A DNA stretch of 34,976 nt from Nitrosopumilales archaeon (GTDB lineage: Archaea > Thermoproteota > Nitrososphaeria > Nitrososphaerales > Nitrosopumilaceae), in the NCBI GenBank assembly GCA_900299125.1, contig OMIR01000043.1:1-34976 (forward strand). The letters run 5' to 3'. Position numbers and translations under genes: made by a program. Below are positions 1 through 7,976 of this stretch, one piece after another. Under the pieces are notes generated by a model that saw only the letters and a list, made by a program, of their open reading frames with translations, was not told the DNA's origin and made no database searches. The stretch's first letter is position 1. Each line of letters opens with the position of its first letter.

Positions 1-657
1 ATTAGTTGATTCAGAGAATTGTAAATTTGAGATAGGATCTTGGAATGCTCTTACTACCACCGGTGTCTTGCCAGATTTGCTTGATAGTGTGAATTGTTGT
101 TCTTGTGCAATGCTGATTTTGGTTTCAAAGTCAATGTCTTGTGCAGTCTGAGTTTTTGGATTTGTAGCGCCTATAATTGCTACTTTGACAGTATATTGTC
201 CTGGCTTGTCAAATACAGGGCCACGTATAATTGGGGTGCTAGTTGAAGAGGATTCTAGTGCACTGGGAACAACCGGATCCTTGTTTCCCTCGTATTTTGT
301 GCAACGCCAAATTTCTTTTTCATCACAGCCGGATTTTGGCTGAACTTTGACTGTTAGCTCACCATCTTTATCATAAAACATTTGAGATGCAAGCAAAGTT
401 GTTCCGGATAAGATTTGAACTCGATAAGTTACACGCTCAATGTTGACATTAGTCTTGGAATCAAAGAATCTAACGTTTAGCTTTGCAGTAGAGTCCTTTG
501 AAGGATTGAAATCAACAGGGTCCAAGATTGCGGAAACCGTAACGTCTCGACCGCCAAAACTCACTGGTGGAGCTGCTTGTCCACCATGATGTTGTGCATA
601 TGCTAGATTGACTGTGAAAAATGTCGCAAATAAAGCCAGGATTAAAAACTTGTACAA
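1..657 (-). CDS. Exported protein of unknown function, C-terminus cut by window edge
   Basis: The minus strand is open from a TTG at 657 to the first base of the window (219 codons), with an in-frame stop directly before the TTG. The N-terminus has a signal peptide: YKFLILALFATFFTVNLAYA, then QHHGG, so cleavage after AYA is likely. The mature part is rich in beta-type segments with a Cys pair (CDEKEIWRC) that could form a disulfide outside the cell. I do not recognise a family. The exported location is inferred from the signal peptide. The TTG start is the only one compatible with the signal peptide. Confidence 0.75.
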   Translation of the reverse strand, partial: MYKFLILALFATFFTVNLAYAQHHGGQAAPPVSFGGRDVTVSAILDPVDFNPSKDSTAKLNVRFFDSKTNVNIERVTYRVQILSGTTLLASQMFYDKDGELTVKVQPKSGCDEKEIWRCTKYEGNKDPVVPSALESSSTSTPIIRGPVFDKPGQYTVKVAIIGATNPKTQTAQDIDFETKISIAQEQQFTLSSKSGKTPVVVRAFQDPISNLQFSESTN

Positions 658-720
658 CTAATATCCAGGGATGTAATCAGATATTAAAAACTAGTTCATA
701 ATTGACGCAGCCATAATTCC

Positions 721-1584
721 ATGGCTGATAATCAGACTAGGCTTAAAACTCTAGAATTTGCCGAATCATCACATATGATTGCAGATCGTATGATACGAGA
801 TATCTTGCCAATGTCATTTACTGCAATTCCGTGCGTTAGCATACAAAGGCAGGCAAGAATTGAAGAGTCCATAGGATTATTGATTCCATACCTTGAATCC
901 ATGGCAGATTCGCTAATTGTAACAGATGATAAAAATTACCCAATAGGAGTAGTTGGCGGACGCGAGATAATAGAAAAAATTCTTGCAAATTCATCGCAGA
1001 GTGCATTTGAGGGAGAAATTGAAAAGATAATGTCCCCTACTGTAACTAAAATCACCGGTACAAGTACTATTAGAAATATAATTCAAGAGTGGCAAAAAAC
1101 TGGAAGGGCATTTTCAATACTTCCTAATTCAATTGGAGGATTTTCAGTGATATCTGCAAGAAAAATGCTAGAGGTCGGAAAAATTTCAATGACAGATATG
1201 AGAATATCAGAACTTCCAAAAAAGAAGATCCTCACATTTGGAAATAATACAACCGTTGAAAAAGTAATCAATACAATGCTTAAAAATAAGACAAGAAAAT
1301 TACTATTAGAAAATACAAACCAGTTTATCAGTGACAGAATCATAATAGAAAAAATAGCTTCTGATCTGAATTATCTGAGAAATGCTCGTAACTTTTTGGA
1401 AATGTCCATAGTTGGCTTTGGTCTCGAGTATGCAAAGGTTATCTCCAAAGACATCATGGTAAATGAGCTAGCAAGCATAATGTTTGGAATGCAACACCCG
1501 TATGCAATATTCAAGGATCAAGTCATTAGTCCTTGGGATATTTGTCTTGCACTTTTATCAGATCAGATGCAAGAATACGACTAG
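721..1584 (+). CDS. CBS-domain protein with degenerate CBS repeats
   Basis: 287 residues. CBS-like units are visible at about residues 35-90 (ending IGVVGGREIIEKIL), 100-155 and 163-215, but their sequences are worn and the usual GIITxxD signature is mostly lost. CBS pairs commonly bind adenosine nucleotides and report energy status; ligand binding here is uncertain because of the divergence. No catalytic domain is present. The start is an ATG; a TATA-like stretch (gatattaaaa) lies about 35 bases upstream. It is divergent from the exported gene on the left and convergent with the OsmC gene on the right. Confidence 0.8.
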   Translation: MADNQTRLKTLEFAESSHMIADRMIRDILPMSFTAIPCVSIQRQARIEESIGLLIPYLESMADSLIVTDDKNYPIGVVGGREIIEKILANSSQSAFEGEIEKIMSPTVTKITGTSTIRNIIQEWQKTGRAFSILPNSIGGFSVISARKMLEVGKISMTDMRISELPKKKILTFGNNTTVEKVINTMLKNKTRKLLLENTNQFISDRIIIEKIASDLNYLRNARNFLEMSIVGFGLEYAKVISKDIMVNELASIMFGMQHPYAIFKDQVISPWDICLALLSDQMQEYD

Positions 1585-1586
1585 AA

Positions 1587-2111
1587 TTATCTTATTGTAG
1601 CATTTACAGGAACATTATGAGACATACTATACATTGCTGGACAACGCTCCAGTGCCATTATCAAGATTTGGTCTAGCTTTTTCTTGTCTGCATCTGACGA
1701 AGCAACATCGAGAATGAATTCTATACCGCTAACAATTGGTTCGTCTGCAATATCAAATGTTTTTGCAAAATTCACATTGCATTTAGTGTTTACATTCAAT
1801 TTTTCCAATTTTACACCCATTGAAGCTGCTACGCCAGCAAATGTTCCAATAAAGCAAGAGGTTATACCAGATATACAATAAGCCATCGGTCCAAGACTGT
1901 TTCCACCCCCACCAAGAAACGATGGTGAATCAACTTGGATTATTTGCTTGCCTTTTTCATATGATAATTCGGTTTTGAATTGATATCCTTTGGATTGATC
2001 AAAAACCCATTCGCCTTCTAGTTTAACAGGTTTGATAAGGGATTGCCTGTCTTTTTTGCCAGATTCTATAGTCGCAGATACTTTGGCAAGATCCACATTG
2101 TTTAGTATCAT
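1587..2111 (-). CDS. OsmC/Ohr-family peroxide-reducing protein
   Basis: 174 residues. The family's Gly-rich entry (GGGGNSLGPM, about 67-76) is followed by a helix carrying Cys86 in ITSCFIGTFAGVAASMGV, and a second Cys157 occurs in ERCPAMYSMSHNVPV near the C-terminus. This pair matches the two reactive cysteines of OsmC/Ohr thiol peroxidases, which reduce organic hydroperoxides. Two further Cys (79, 111) are present. The start is an ATG with a TATA box (tttttaaataa) about 26 bases upstream, so the mRNA is probably leaderless. The reductant and the exact subfamily cannot be told from sequence alone. Confidence 0.9.
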   Translation of the reverse strand: MILNNVDLAKVSATIESGKKDRQSLIKPVKLEGEWVFDQSKGYQFKTELSYEKGKQIIQVDSPSFLGGGGNSLGPMAYCISGITSCFIGTFAGVAASMGVKLEKLNVNTKCNVNFAKTFDIADEPIVSGIEFILDVASSDADKKKLDQILIMALERCPAMYSMSHNVPVNATIR

Positions 2112-2133
2112 AAAGAAAAAACATCAAAGTTAT

Positions 2134-4671
2134 TTAAAAAGACTTTTGAGTTTTACCAGAATTGATTTTAGAGTAGAATTTTCTTTTTACAAACTCTGCA
2201 CTTGTAATATATGATAAAATTATAGCTGTAATTGAGACGTAGAAGGGCCAAGTTATTTCTACGAATCCGAAAATTCTGGCAATTGGGGTTAGCGGAAAAA
2301 CAAGTACTATACCAACAATTGAGAGTGTTGCAATAGTGAGGTATCGACTTGGTTTGCTTTTAAAAAATGGGTATTGTGTCCTAATTACTAGAACAACAAC
2401 TGCGGCAGAAATTACAGATTCAACAAACCAACCTGTTCTAAATTCTTGTTCTGTTGCTTGTAATAGTGTAAAAACTGCGAATGCAAGAAAATCAAAAAAA
2501 ACACTCAGAAATCCAAAAGTCATCATGAATTTTAGAATGAATCTGATATTCCACCTTCTTGGGTGATTAATCAGATTTTCATCGACATTATCAGTAGATA
2601 TTGTCAATTCCGGGAGATCAGTCAACAAGTTTTCAAGTAGAATTTGTTTTGGGAGTAATGGCAAAAATTTTAGAAATAGTGAGGCACCAGCCATGCTGAA
2701 CATATTTCCAAAGTTTGCACTAGTAGCCATAAAGACATACTTGAGTGTATTAACAAAAGTGACTCGGCCTAGTATCACTCCATCTGCTAGCATTTCGAGA
2801 TTTTTTTCAAGTAAGACTACGTCTGCGCTTTCTTTTGCGACATCCACAGCACTATCTACTGAAACTCCGACATCTGCAGTATGCAGAGCAATTGCATCAT
2901 TTACTCCATCTCCTAAAAATCCCACAATGTTGCCAGATTTTTTAAGAGCAATTATGATGCGCTCTTTTTGAATCGGCTCTATCTCTGCAAAAATACTTGT
3001 TTTGCCAACTAGGTTAACTAGTGCATCATCGCCAATATTATGAAGCTGTACCCCGGTGATTATTTTAGTACTTTCTAAACCGATTTGTTCACCAACGTAT
3101 TTTACAACAAATCGATTGTCTCCGCTGATAATCTTTGTAGATATTCCAAGGCCATTTAGTCTTCCAATTACATCTGATATTCCAGGTTTTATTGGATCAT
3201 AAAAGACAAGAAATCCAAGAAAAACCATGTCAGATTCATGTTCTTTGGTAATTGTTTTGTTTGCTGTTTTTTTATAAGAGATTCCTAGGATTCGAAATCC
3301 ATCATTACTTAAAATTTCAAATTGCTTTTCAATTTTATCGAAAAGAGATTTAATTTCAATGATTTTGGAATCCGCAAGTTCTACCATTGTGCATATATCT
3401 AAAACATTTTTTAGCGCACCCTTGGTTATTTGCAGATTTTCGTTTCCGCAAGATACAAGAATACTGAGACGTTTTCTGATGAAATCATACGGTATTTCGT
3501 CAAGTTTTGAAATATTTTCAATATTGAATTGATTTTGTGTGCGTATGCAATCATCAATTGGATTGGTAAATCCGGATTCAAATGATGCATTGAGGAATGC
3601 ATAATAAAGAATTTTTTGGTTTTCGGCTCCGTTAATATCAATTCCTGACTTAATTCTCATCTGGCCTATAGTCAGAGTTCCCGTTTTATCAGAACAGAGA
3701 ACATTCATGCTTCCAAGATTTTCAATTGATTCAAGCCTCTTGATTATTACTTTTTTTGATGCCATTTTTTTAGCTCCCTTTGATAGATTTACGCTTATTA
3801 CGGTTGGAAGCAATTGAGGAGTTAGTCCCACAGATAATGCTATTGAGAATAGGAATGCGTCCATTATCGGTCTTCCAAAATACGAGTTTATAGCAAAAAT
3901 TGCCAGAACTAGAAAAAGAGTTATTTGCATTAGCAAAAAACCGAATTTTTTTGTACCTCGCTGAAATTCTGTCTCAGGAGGCCTGAACTTGAGTCGTTCT
4001 GAGATTTTTCCAAATTCAGTATTAGTTGAGGTTTTTATTACAAGTGCTTTTCCAGAACCACTTATGATATGACTGCTCATAAATATTCGAGATTTTTTAT
4101 TATCAGGTCTTGACAATGGTGAATCATCAGAGTGTTTTTCAACTGGATATGTTTCTCCTGTAAGTGTAGATTCATTTATGAAAAGATCTTTGGCTTCAAT
4201 TAGTACACCATCACTTGGTACTATATCGCCTGCTCCGAGCAATACAATATCTCCCGGTACAACATTTTCCGTGGGAATTTGCACTTGTTTGTGATCTCGC
4301 AGTACTAGTGTCTTGTTCTGGATCATTGAGAGTAATTTTTTTGTAGCATCTGCAGCCCCTTTTTCTTGCCAAAACCCCAGAATGCTGCTCACAAAAATGA
4401 TCACGAGAATGATTATTCCATCAGTGGAATTATTCAGAATTAATGACAAAAATGCGGCAGAAATCAAGATGAGGATTATGGGATTTTTGAACTGATTTAC
4501 AAATAATGATAAATAATCTGTTTTCTTTTTTTGGCGGAGAATGTTCAAACCATATTTGACAAGATTCTCTCGTGCAGACTCTGATGATAAACCATGTTCA
4601 GAGGAGCCAAATTCTGAAAAGAGTGTTCCGATCGAATTAGAATCAATTATGGATTGGTCTTTCAAACCCAT
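2134..4671 (-). CDS. mgtA: P-type ATPase, Mg2+-transporting (MgtA/MgtB, P3B) type
   Basis: 845 residues, near the usual length for MgtA. In order: cytosolic N-tail, membrane pair at about 60-100, actuator motif TGET (171-174), membrane pair about 245-292 with VGLTPQLLPT, phosphorylation site DKTGTLT (Asp328), hinge GDGVND (587-592), and C-terminal membrane helices with FLPLLPKQILLENLLTDLPE and NVDE...RRW, the MgtA/MgtB hallmark. The family imports Mg2+ using ATP; the substrate is inferred from this hallmark. Its ATG lies inside the end of the upstream exported-protein gene (10-base overlap), so the two are co-transcribed and probably translationally coupled. Confidence 0.92.
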   Translation of the reverse strand: MGLKDQSIIDSNSIGTLFSEFGSSEHGLSSESARENLVKYGLNILRQKKKTDYLSLFVNQFKNPIILILISAAFLSLILNNSTDGIIILVIIFVSSILGFWQEKGAADATKKLLSMIQNKTLVLRDHKQVQIPTENVVPGDIVLLGAGDIVPSDGVLIEAKDLFINESTLTGETYPVEKHSDDSPLSRPDNKKSRIFMSSHIISGSGKALVIKTSTNTEFGKISERLKFRPPETEFQRGTKKFGFLLMQITLFLVLAIFAINSYFGRPIMDAFLFSIALSVGLTPQLLPTVISVNLSKGAKKMASKKVIIKRLESIENLGSMNVLCSDKTGTLTIGQMRIKSGIDINGAENQKILYYAFLNASFESGFTNPIDDCIRTQNQFNIENISKLDEIPYDFIRKRLSILVSCGNENLQITKGALKNVLDICTMVELADSKIIEIKSLFDKIEKQFEILSNDGFRILGISYKKTANKTITKEHESDMVFLGFLVFYDPIKPGISDVIGRLNGLGISTKIISGDNRFVVKYVGEQIGLESTKIITGVQLHNIGDDALVNLVGKTSIFAEIEPIQKERIIIALKKSGNIVGFLGDGVNDAIALHTADVGVSVDSAVDVAKESADVVLLEKNLEMLADGVILGRVTFVNTLKYVFMATSANFGNMFSMAGASLFLKFLPLLPKQILLENLLTDLPELTISTDNVDENLINHPRRWNIRFILKFMMTFGFLSVFFDFLAFAVFTLLQATEQEFRTGWFVESVISAAVVVLVIRTQYPFFKSKPSRYLTIATLSIVGIVLVFPLTPIARIFGFVEITWPFYVSITAIILSYITSAEFVKRKFYSKINSGKTQKSF

Positions 4672-5204
4672 GTTCTTCGGCTCAAAACAATTGATACAAA
4701 AATTATACTAGGCATTATGACTGTAAATATTACGAGGCTGGAAGTGAATTCCGGAATAACCCTTGTCCCGACAATTTCTATTTGCTTGGAGTTTGCAGGC
4801 AACATGAATACCATGGTGCGTTTTTCATCTTGAGTGCTAAATTCATATCTTTTTTCTTTACCATCTATTAGAAGAATTAATTGTTGTTCCGGTGCTGAAA
4901 CAAGTTTTTGTGAGAACCTAATTGACATAAGATCATCCTGATTAATTTCATCTAATGAAATTACCATTGCTTTTTTTTCCTTGTTAATTTCGATTAATCT
5001 AATTGCTGCTTTTTCATCCTCAGATGAACTTCTATCTTCTCCGCCAGTACTGAATCTGTAGAAAATTGTATAATCTATGTTTTCGACGGTCAATTGATAC
5101 TTTTTCATAATTATTTCTGAAATGTCTGAATATTGGATTTGTTGCGTTTGCGCAAATGCAATTCCAGGGACGATTGCCAATGCAATTAACAATATGAATT
5201 TCAT
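4662..5204 (-). CDS. Exported membrane-anchored protein with PEFG-like C-terminal tail
   Basis: 180 residues with a signal peptide (MKFILLIALAIVPGIAFA, cleavage before QTQQ), an extracytoplasmic beta-rich domain and a C-terminal tripartite tail: IPEF, a hydrophobic helix (about 154-175), then RR. That layout resembles the PEFG-CTERM sorting signal known from Thaumarchaeota, although the Gly is replaced by Thr. It overlaps the mgtA start by 10 bases and its own ATG overlaps the stop of a 42-codon ORF as ATGA, so it is the middle gene of a tight operon. A role as an accessory of the P-type ATPase is inference from position. Confidence 0.8.
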   Translation of the reverse strand: MKFILLIALAIVPGIAFAQTQQIQYSDISEIIMKKYQLTVENIDYTIFYRFSTGGEDRSSSEDEKAAIRLIEINKEKKAMVISLDEINQDDLMSIRFSQKLVSAPEQQLILLIDGKEKRYEFSTQDEKRTMVFMLPANSKQIEIVGTRVIPEFTSSLVIFTVIMPSIIFVSIVLSRRTWV

Positions 5205-5329
5205 TTCAGAAGCGATGTATTGCCTTCTAACAAGCCATAACCGTTATGAACTCCATCAGTTTGATTTGACATGTATTCTTTTGAATAAAATTTTGATTGA
5301 AAAAGTACACTAGTAAACAGAATTCGCAT
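5201..5329 (-). CDS. 42-residue ORF leading the exported protein/mgtA operon
   Basis: ATG at 5329, stop at 5201-5203. It starts MRILFTSVLFQ and ends GLLEGNTSLLK. The stop overlaps the start of the next gene as ATGA, a classical translational coupling arrangement. The ATG lies 46 bases after the G of a perfect TTTGATAATCA element (5367-5377) and about 26 bases after a TATA-like stretch (caaataac, 5349-5356), the same geometry as other promoters in this window. I do not recognise the peptide; it could be a leader peptide controlling the operon or a small protein. Promoter geometry and coupling are the evidence; conservation is untested. Confidence 0.5.
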   Translation of the reverse strand: MRILFTSVLFQSKFYSKEYMSNQTDGVHNGYGLLEGNTSLLK

Positions 5330-5377
5330 AAAACGACTTTGCAATTTTGTTATTTGAAAGAGCTAGCTGATTATCAA
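5330..5377 (-). promoter_or_regulatory. Promoter of the small ORF/exported protein/mgtA operon with GATAAT element
   Basis: On the minus strand the element TTTGATAATCA occupies 5367-5377, its GATAAT starting 46 bases before the ATG at 5329. A TATA-like caaataac lies at 5349-5356. The element is a near-palindrome (TGAT-A-ATCA) upstream of the BRE/TATA position, where an archaeal activator would bind. Confidence 0.6.
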
Positions 5378-5398
5378 ATCAAGTATTCAATTCCAACA

Positions 5399-5446
5399 TT
5401 GATAATTTTCTAGGTGTTTTAATTACATTCTTGTTTGATAATTTTC
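5399..5446 (+). promoter_or_regulatory. Usp promoter with duplicated GATAAT element
   Basis: The 12-mer ttgataattttc occurs identically at 5399-5410 and 5435-5446, 36 bases apart. The first copy is 46 bases before the ATG at 5447; the second ends exactly at that ATG, overlapping the expected transcription start. The TATA box (gttttaatta) at 5416-5425 lies between them. Upstream and start-site copies together suggest dual activation/repression. Confidence 0.6.
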
Positions 5447-5875
5447 ATGATGAAAAACAAGTATAGAAGAATTCTTGTTGCACTAGACGGTTCAAAGAAC
5501 TCTATTCGTGGTCTTAATGAGGCCATTTATTTAGCAAGGCAATGTCAGGCGATAATTACTGGGATTCATGTCATACCTAGACCTCCACATCCTGCATTTC
5601 GTTCACCGAGATATCCAGAAAAGCCAGGATTGAGAACCGCTCAAAACATTATGGATTTTTCAAGGAGGTATTGCGCACAAAATGGAATAATGTTTGAGCA
5701 AAAAATTGCTTTTGGCGACGCAGGATTTACAATAGTAAAGTTTGCCAAAGACAAGAATTTTGACATAATAATCATTGGTGCAAGAGGAGTTGGTGCAATA
5801 AAAGAGATATTTCTTGGAAGCGTCTCAAACTATGTTTTGCACAAAACTTCATTACCTGTGCTTGTTGTAAAATAA
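5447..5875 (+). CDS. Universal stress protein (UspA family)
   Basis: About 142 residues. It begins MMKNKYRRILVALDGS, the typical first strand with the Asp of the nucleotide pocket, and ends with the ATP-binding signature GARGVGAIKEIFLGS then NYVLHK and the dimerising last strand PVLVVK. UspA proteins with G-x2-G-x9-GS bind ATP. I chose the ATG at 5447 over an upstream TTG at 5435 because a TATA box lies about 26 bases before 5447. It is divergent from the mgtA operon. Its closest look-alikes here are the Usps at 23010 and 28818. Confidence 0.92.
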   Translation: MMKNKYRRILVALDGSKNSIRGLNEAIYLARQCQAIITGIHVIPRPPHPAFRSPRYPEKPGLRTAQNIMDFSRRYCAQNGIMFEQKIAFGDAGFTIVKFAKDKNFDIIIIGARGVGAIKEIFLGSVSNYVLHKTSLPVLVVK

Positions 5876-5888
5876 TAACATAATTGCA

Positions 5889-5904
5889 CTGCATTGCAAT
5901 GCAG
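5889..5904. promoter_or_regulatory. 16-bp perfect palindrome, candidate operator
   Basis: ctgcattgcaatgcag reads identically on both strands. It is centred about 45 bases before the ATG at 5942, directly upstream of the TATA-like acatatatc (5911-5919). It occupies the place where other promoters in this window carry the GATAAT element, so it is probably a different regulator's site, perhaps that of the adjacent winged-helix protein. Confidence 0.6.
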
Positions 5905-5941
5905 ACTGACAACATATATCAAATTTGGTTCATTATATCAT

Positions 5942-6274
5942 ATGCAAGTTCTACAACAAGGAAGTAAGAACGATGAGGACGAAAAAGGTGCAATACTAGG
6001 AATAATATCGGACAAATATTGTCGTGCAATATTTGAATCCACCATGTCTGTTCCCAAGTCGGCAATAGAGATATCAACTGAATGCAAGATTCCAATCAGC
6101 ACCGTATATCGTAGATTGCAGTTACTGCATGACAACAAGTTGCTCAGTATTTCCGGCTCCATAACAATGGAAGGAAAAAAACACTTCATGTACAAGAGCA
6201 AGGTCAAGGCCATGGTTTCGACCTTCAATGCGGGCAATTTGGAAGTACAAATCGTGCCTAATTTACCAAATTAG
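5942..6274 (+). CDS. Winged-helix DNA-binding regulator (ArsR-like)
   Basis: 110 residues. A winged helix-turn-helix covers about residues 20-90: helix IISDKYCRAIFES, helix-turn-helix SAIEISTECKIPISTVYRRLQLLHDNKLL split over 40-68, then a beta wing (ISGSITMEGKKHFMYKSK). No metal or effector domain is evident; the two Cys (about 27 and 47) could be a redox or metal sensor, which is a guess. The ATG at 5942 was preferred because acatatatc sits 26-30 bases before it. A perfect 16-bp palindrome lies just upstream, so autoregulation is plausible. Confidence 0.8.
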   Translation: MQVLQQGSKNDEDEKGAILGIISDKYCRAIFESTMSVPKSAIEISTECKIPISTVYRRLQLLHDNKLLSISGSITMEGKKHFMYKSKVKAMVSTFNAGNLEVQIVPNLPN

Positions 6275-6304
6275 GTACACATAATCAATTTTTTAGTTTC
6301 AATT

Positions 6305-6351
6305 TTGATAATCAGAATTTGTTTTAAATCGATATTTGGTTCTATATTTTT
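6305..6351 (+). promoter_or_regulatory. CBS gene promoter with GATAAT element
   Basis: TTTGATAATCA at 6304-6314 (GATAAT starting 45 bases before the ATG at 6352) is followed by a TATA box gttttaaatc at 6321-6330. The spacing implies a leaderless transcript. Together with 24399-24447 this is one of the two best-matching copies, in the same orientation relative to the gene. Confidence 0.65.
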
Positions 6352-7212
6352 ATGAATAAAGAATCATTTTCTTCTCCTGTATTTACACTAAAAGAAAGCG
6401 ATTCAATTCATGATTCATTGGTGATAATGAAGACTAATTTTGTAAAACGTGTAGTAATTATCAAAGATAAAAAACCCATAGGAATCATAACGGAACGAGA
6501 CATTAATGCTTTCTTGGAACAAGACAAAACATCTAGGACACTAGACGAGATAACGTTAAAGGAGATTATGAAAAAAAATATCATATCAATAACGGTAGGT
6601 CAACAGGATCATTTTTCACAATGTGCAATACGAATGGACGTCTTCAAGATTGGTTCAATCTTAGTAGTGGATGACAGAGGCGAACTAGTTGGAATTACCA
6701 CTGAGACAGACATTAATCGTCAGTTTGCCGAGTTATTTCCAGGAAAATACAAGGTTCGTGACTATATGACGACAAAAGTAGCCACATGCAGGGATTCAGA
6801 CACTCTTAGATTTGCACTGAGTATTATTAACAACAATAAAACATCCCGTCTTGTCGTAACAGATGACTCGGGAAATGTTAAAGGTGTTATTACTACGAAT
6901 GATTTTCTAAAAAATAGTGAATATTTCAAAATAACGATATCAAAAATTAGAGATTACTTGATGCCAAAAGGAATTTCAGAAGAAAAAAAGGTTCGTGATT
7001 TAATAAAAGACGAGATTCTAATCGTAGAACCAGATGACGATTTAGCAAGTGCGGCATACATTTTAGAAAAAAATAATGTGGGTGGAGTGCCCGTCATAAT
7101 AGAGAAAAATAACCAACTTGCAGGAATCGTCACAAAATCAGATATCGTTCGTGCATTTAGTCAAGTTGTCTCTCATTCAAAGTTGCTTGAAGAATACAGA
7201 AGATTCAGATAG
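6352..7212 (+). CDS. Four-CBS-domain protein
   Basis: 286 residues made of four CBS domains at about 5-60 (IGIITERDINAF), 72-128 (VGITTETDINRQ), 138-190 (KGVITTNDFLK) and 218-275 (AGIVTKSDIVRAF). No other domain. Tandem CBS proteins of this size usually form discs that bind AMP, ADP, ATP or SAM; the hydrophobic-Asp ribose-contact positions (T/S-x-x-D) are kept in all four. Downstream is an 11-bp inverted repeat at 7271-7308. The ATG and a TATA box 26 bases upstream define the start. What it regulates is unknown. Confidence 0.9.
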   Translation: MNKESFSSPVFTLKESDSIHDSLVIMKTNFVKRVVIIKDKKPIGIITERDINAFLEQDKTSRTLDEITLKEIMKKNIISITVGQQDHFSQCAIRMDVFKIGSILVVDDRGELVGITTETDINRQFAELFPGKYKVRDYMTTKVATCRDSDTLRFALSIINNNKTSRLVVTDDSGNVKGVITTNDFLKNSEYFKITISKIRDYLMPKGISEEKKVRDLIKDEILIVEPDDDLASAAYILEKNNVGGVPVIIEKNNQLAGIVTKSDIVRAFSQVVSHSKLLEEYRRFR

Positions 7213-7270
7213 TATTCATTCTAGTTAACTGAACTCAATGACAAGTATGTTCAACATTATAAAAGTTGTA

Positions 7271-7308
7271 AAAATTACAAAAGCTACAAAAATTTTATTT
7301 GTAATTTT
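7271..7308. repeat. Inverted repeat between CBS gene and RHH-like gene
   Basis: aaaattacaaa (7271-7281) is repeated inverted as tttgtaatttt (7298-7308), 16 bases apart, inside a run with further TACAAAA-type direct repeats (7266-7291). It could be a weak terminator of the CBS gene or an operator for the RHH-like gene starting at 7375. Confidence 0.45.
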
Positions 7309-7374
7309 CAAACGAATAATAAAATTATTACAAGAATAAATAATAACAATATATGCTTGCTATTTCAAATCTTG

Positions 7375-7962
7375 ATGTATTCAGAGTTGGTAAAAAGTCA
7401 GCATCATGTTCATAAAAAAGAAGAAACACGAAGTATCACGTATAGACTACCTACGAAAATTATTGAAGAATTGGAGTCACTCTCAACCCAAAAAAATATT
7501 TCACAAAATGTGTTAGTGAAACAAATACTTGAAAAATACATGAAATGGGATAGATATGCAGAAAAAATTGGAATCATACCAATTCCAAAAAGCATGCTTG
7601 CAGAGATTGGCAAGGAAATGTCTGGAATAGACATCAGTAGAATTGTTTCGGCTCTACTTCCAGTTATCAAAGAATCTGTTTTATTCATGAAGGGGGGTTA
7701 TGACCTAAAGCGTTCTATAGAAATATTAGAAGATTATATGATGGCATCAGGAATGAACTCGGATCATAGAATCGAGGGGGGAATTCATCATTTTATCATA
7801 CAACATGATTTGGGTATCAAGTGGTCTTTTTTCACGGAACAACTTTTCAAACAAATATTCCATGAATTTGTTCCAAATAAACCGCTCAAAGTACAAACAA
7901 CTGAAAATACAGTAATTGCATCAATAGAACTAGGCTCTGACTTTTCAGAACACGATTATTAA
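7375..7962 (+). CDS. Putative ribbon-helix-helix regulator with a C-terminal domain
   Basis: 195 residues. The N-terminal part (about 15-52) fits a ribbon-helix-helix DNA-binding fold: strand RSITYRLP, helix TKIIEELESLSTQKN, turn, helix ISQNVLVKQILEKYMKW. The remaining 140 residues are a predicted alpha/beta domain I do not recognise; it contains a His-rich patch (GIHHFIIQHD). Start chosen at the ATG (MYSELVK); an upstream TTG at 7357 is possible. It could be the regulator of a local promoter set, but nothing in the sequence proves that. Confidence 0.65.
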   Translation: MYSELVKSQHHVHKKEETRSITYRLPTKIIEELESLSTQKNISQNVLVKQILEKYMKWDRYAEKIGIIPIPKSMLAEIGKEMSGIDISRIVSALLPVIKESVLFMKGGYDLKRSIEILEDYMMASGMNSDHRIEGGIHHFIIQHDLGIKWSFFTEQLFKQIFHEFVPNKPLKVQTTENTVIASIELGSDFSEHDY

Positions 7963-7976
7963 AAAATGAGAAAAGG

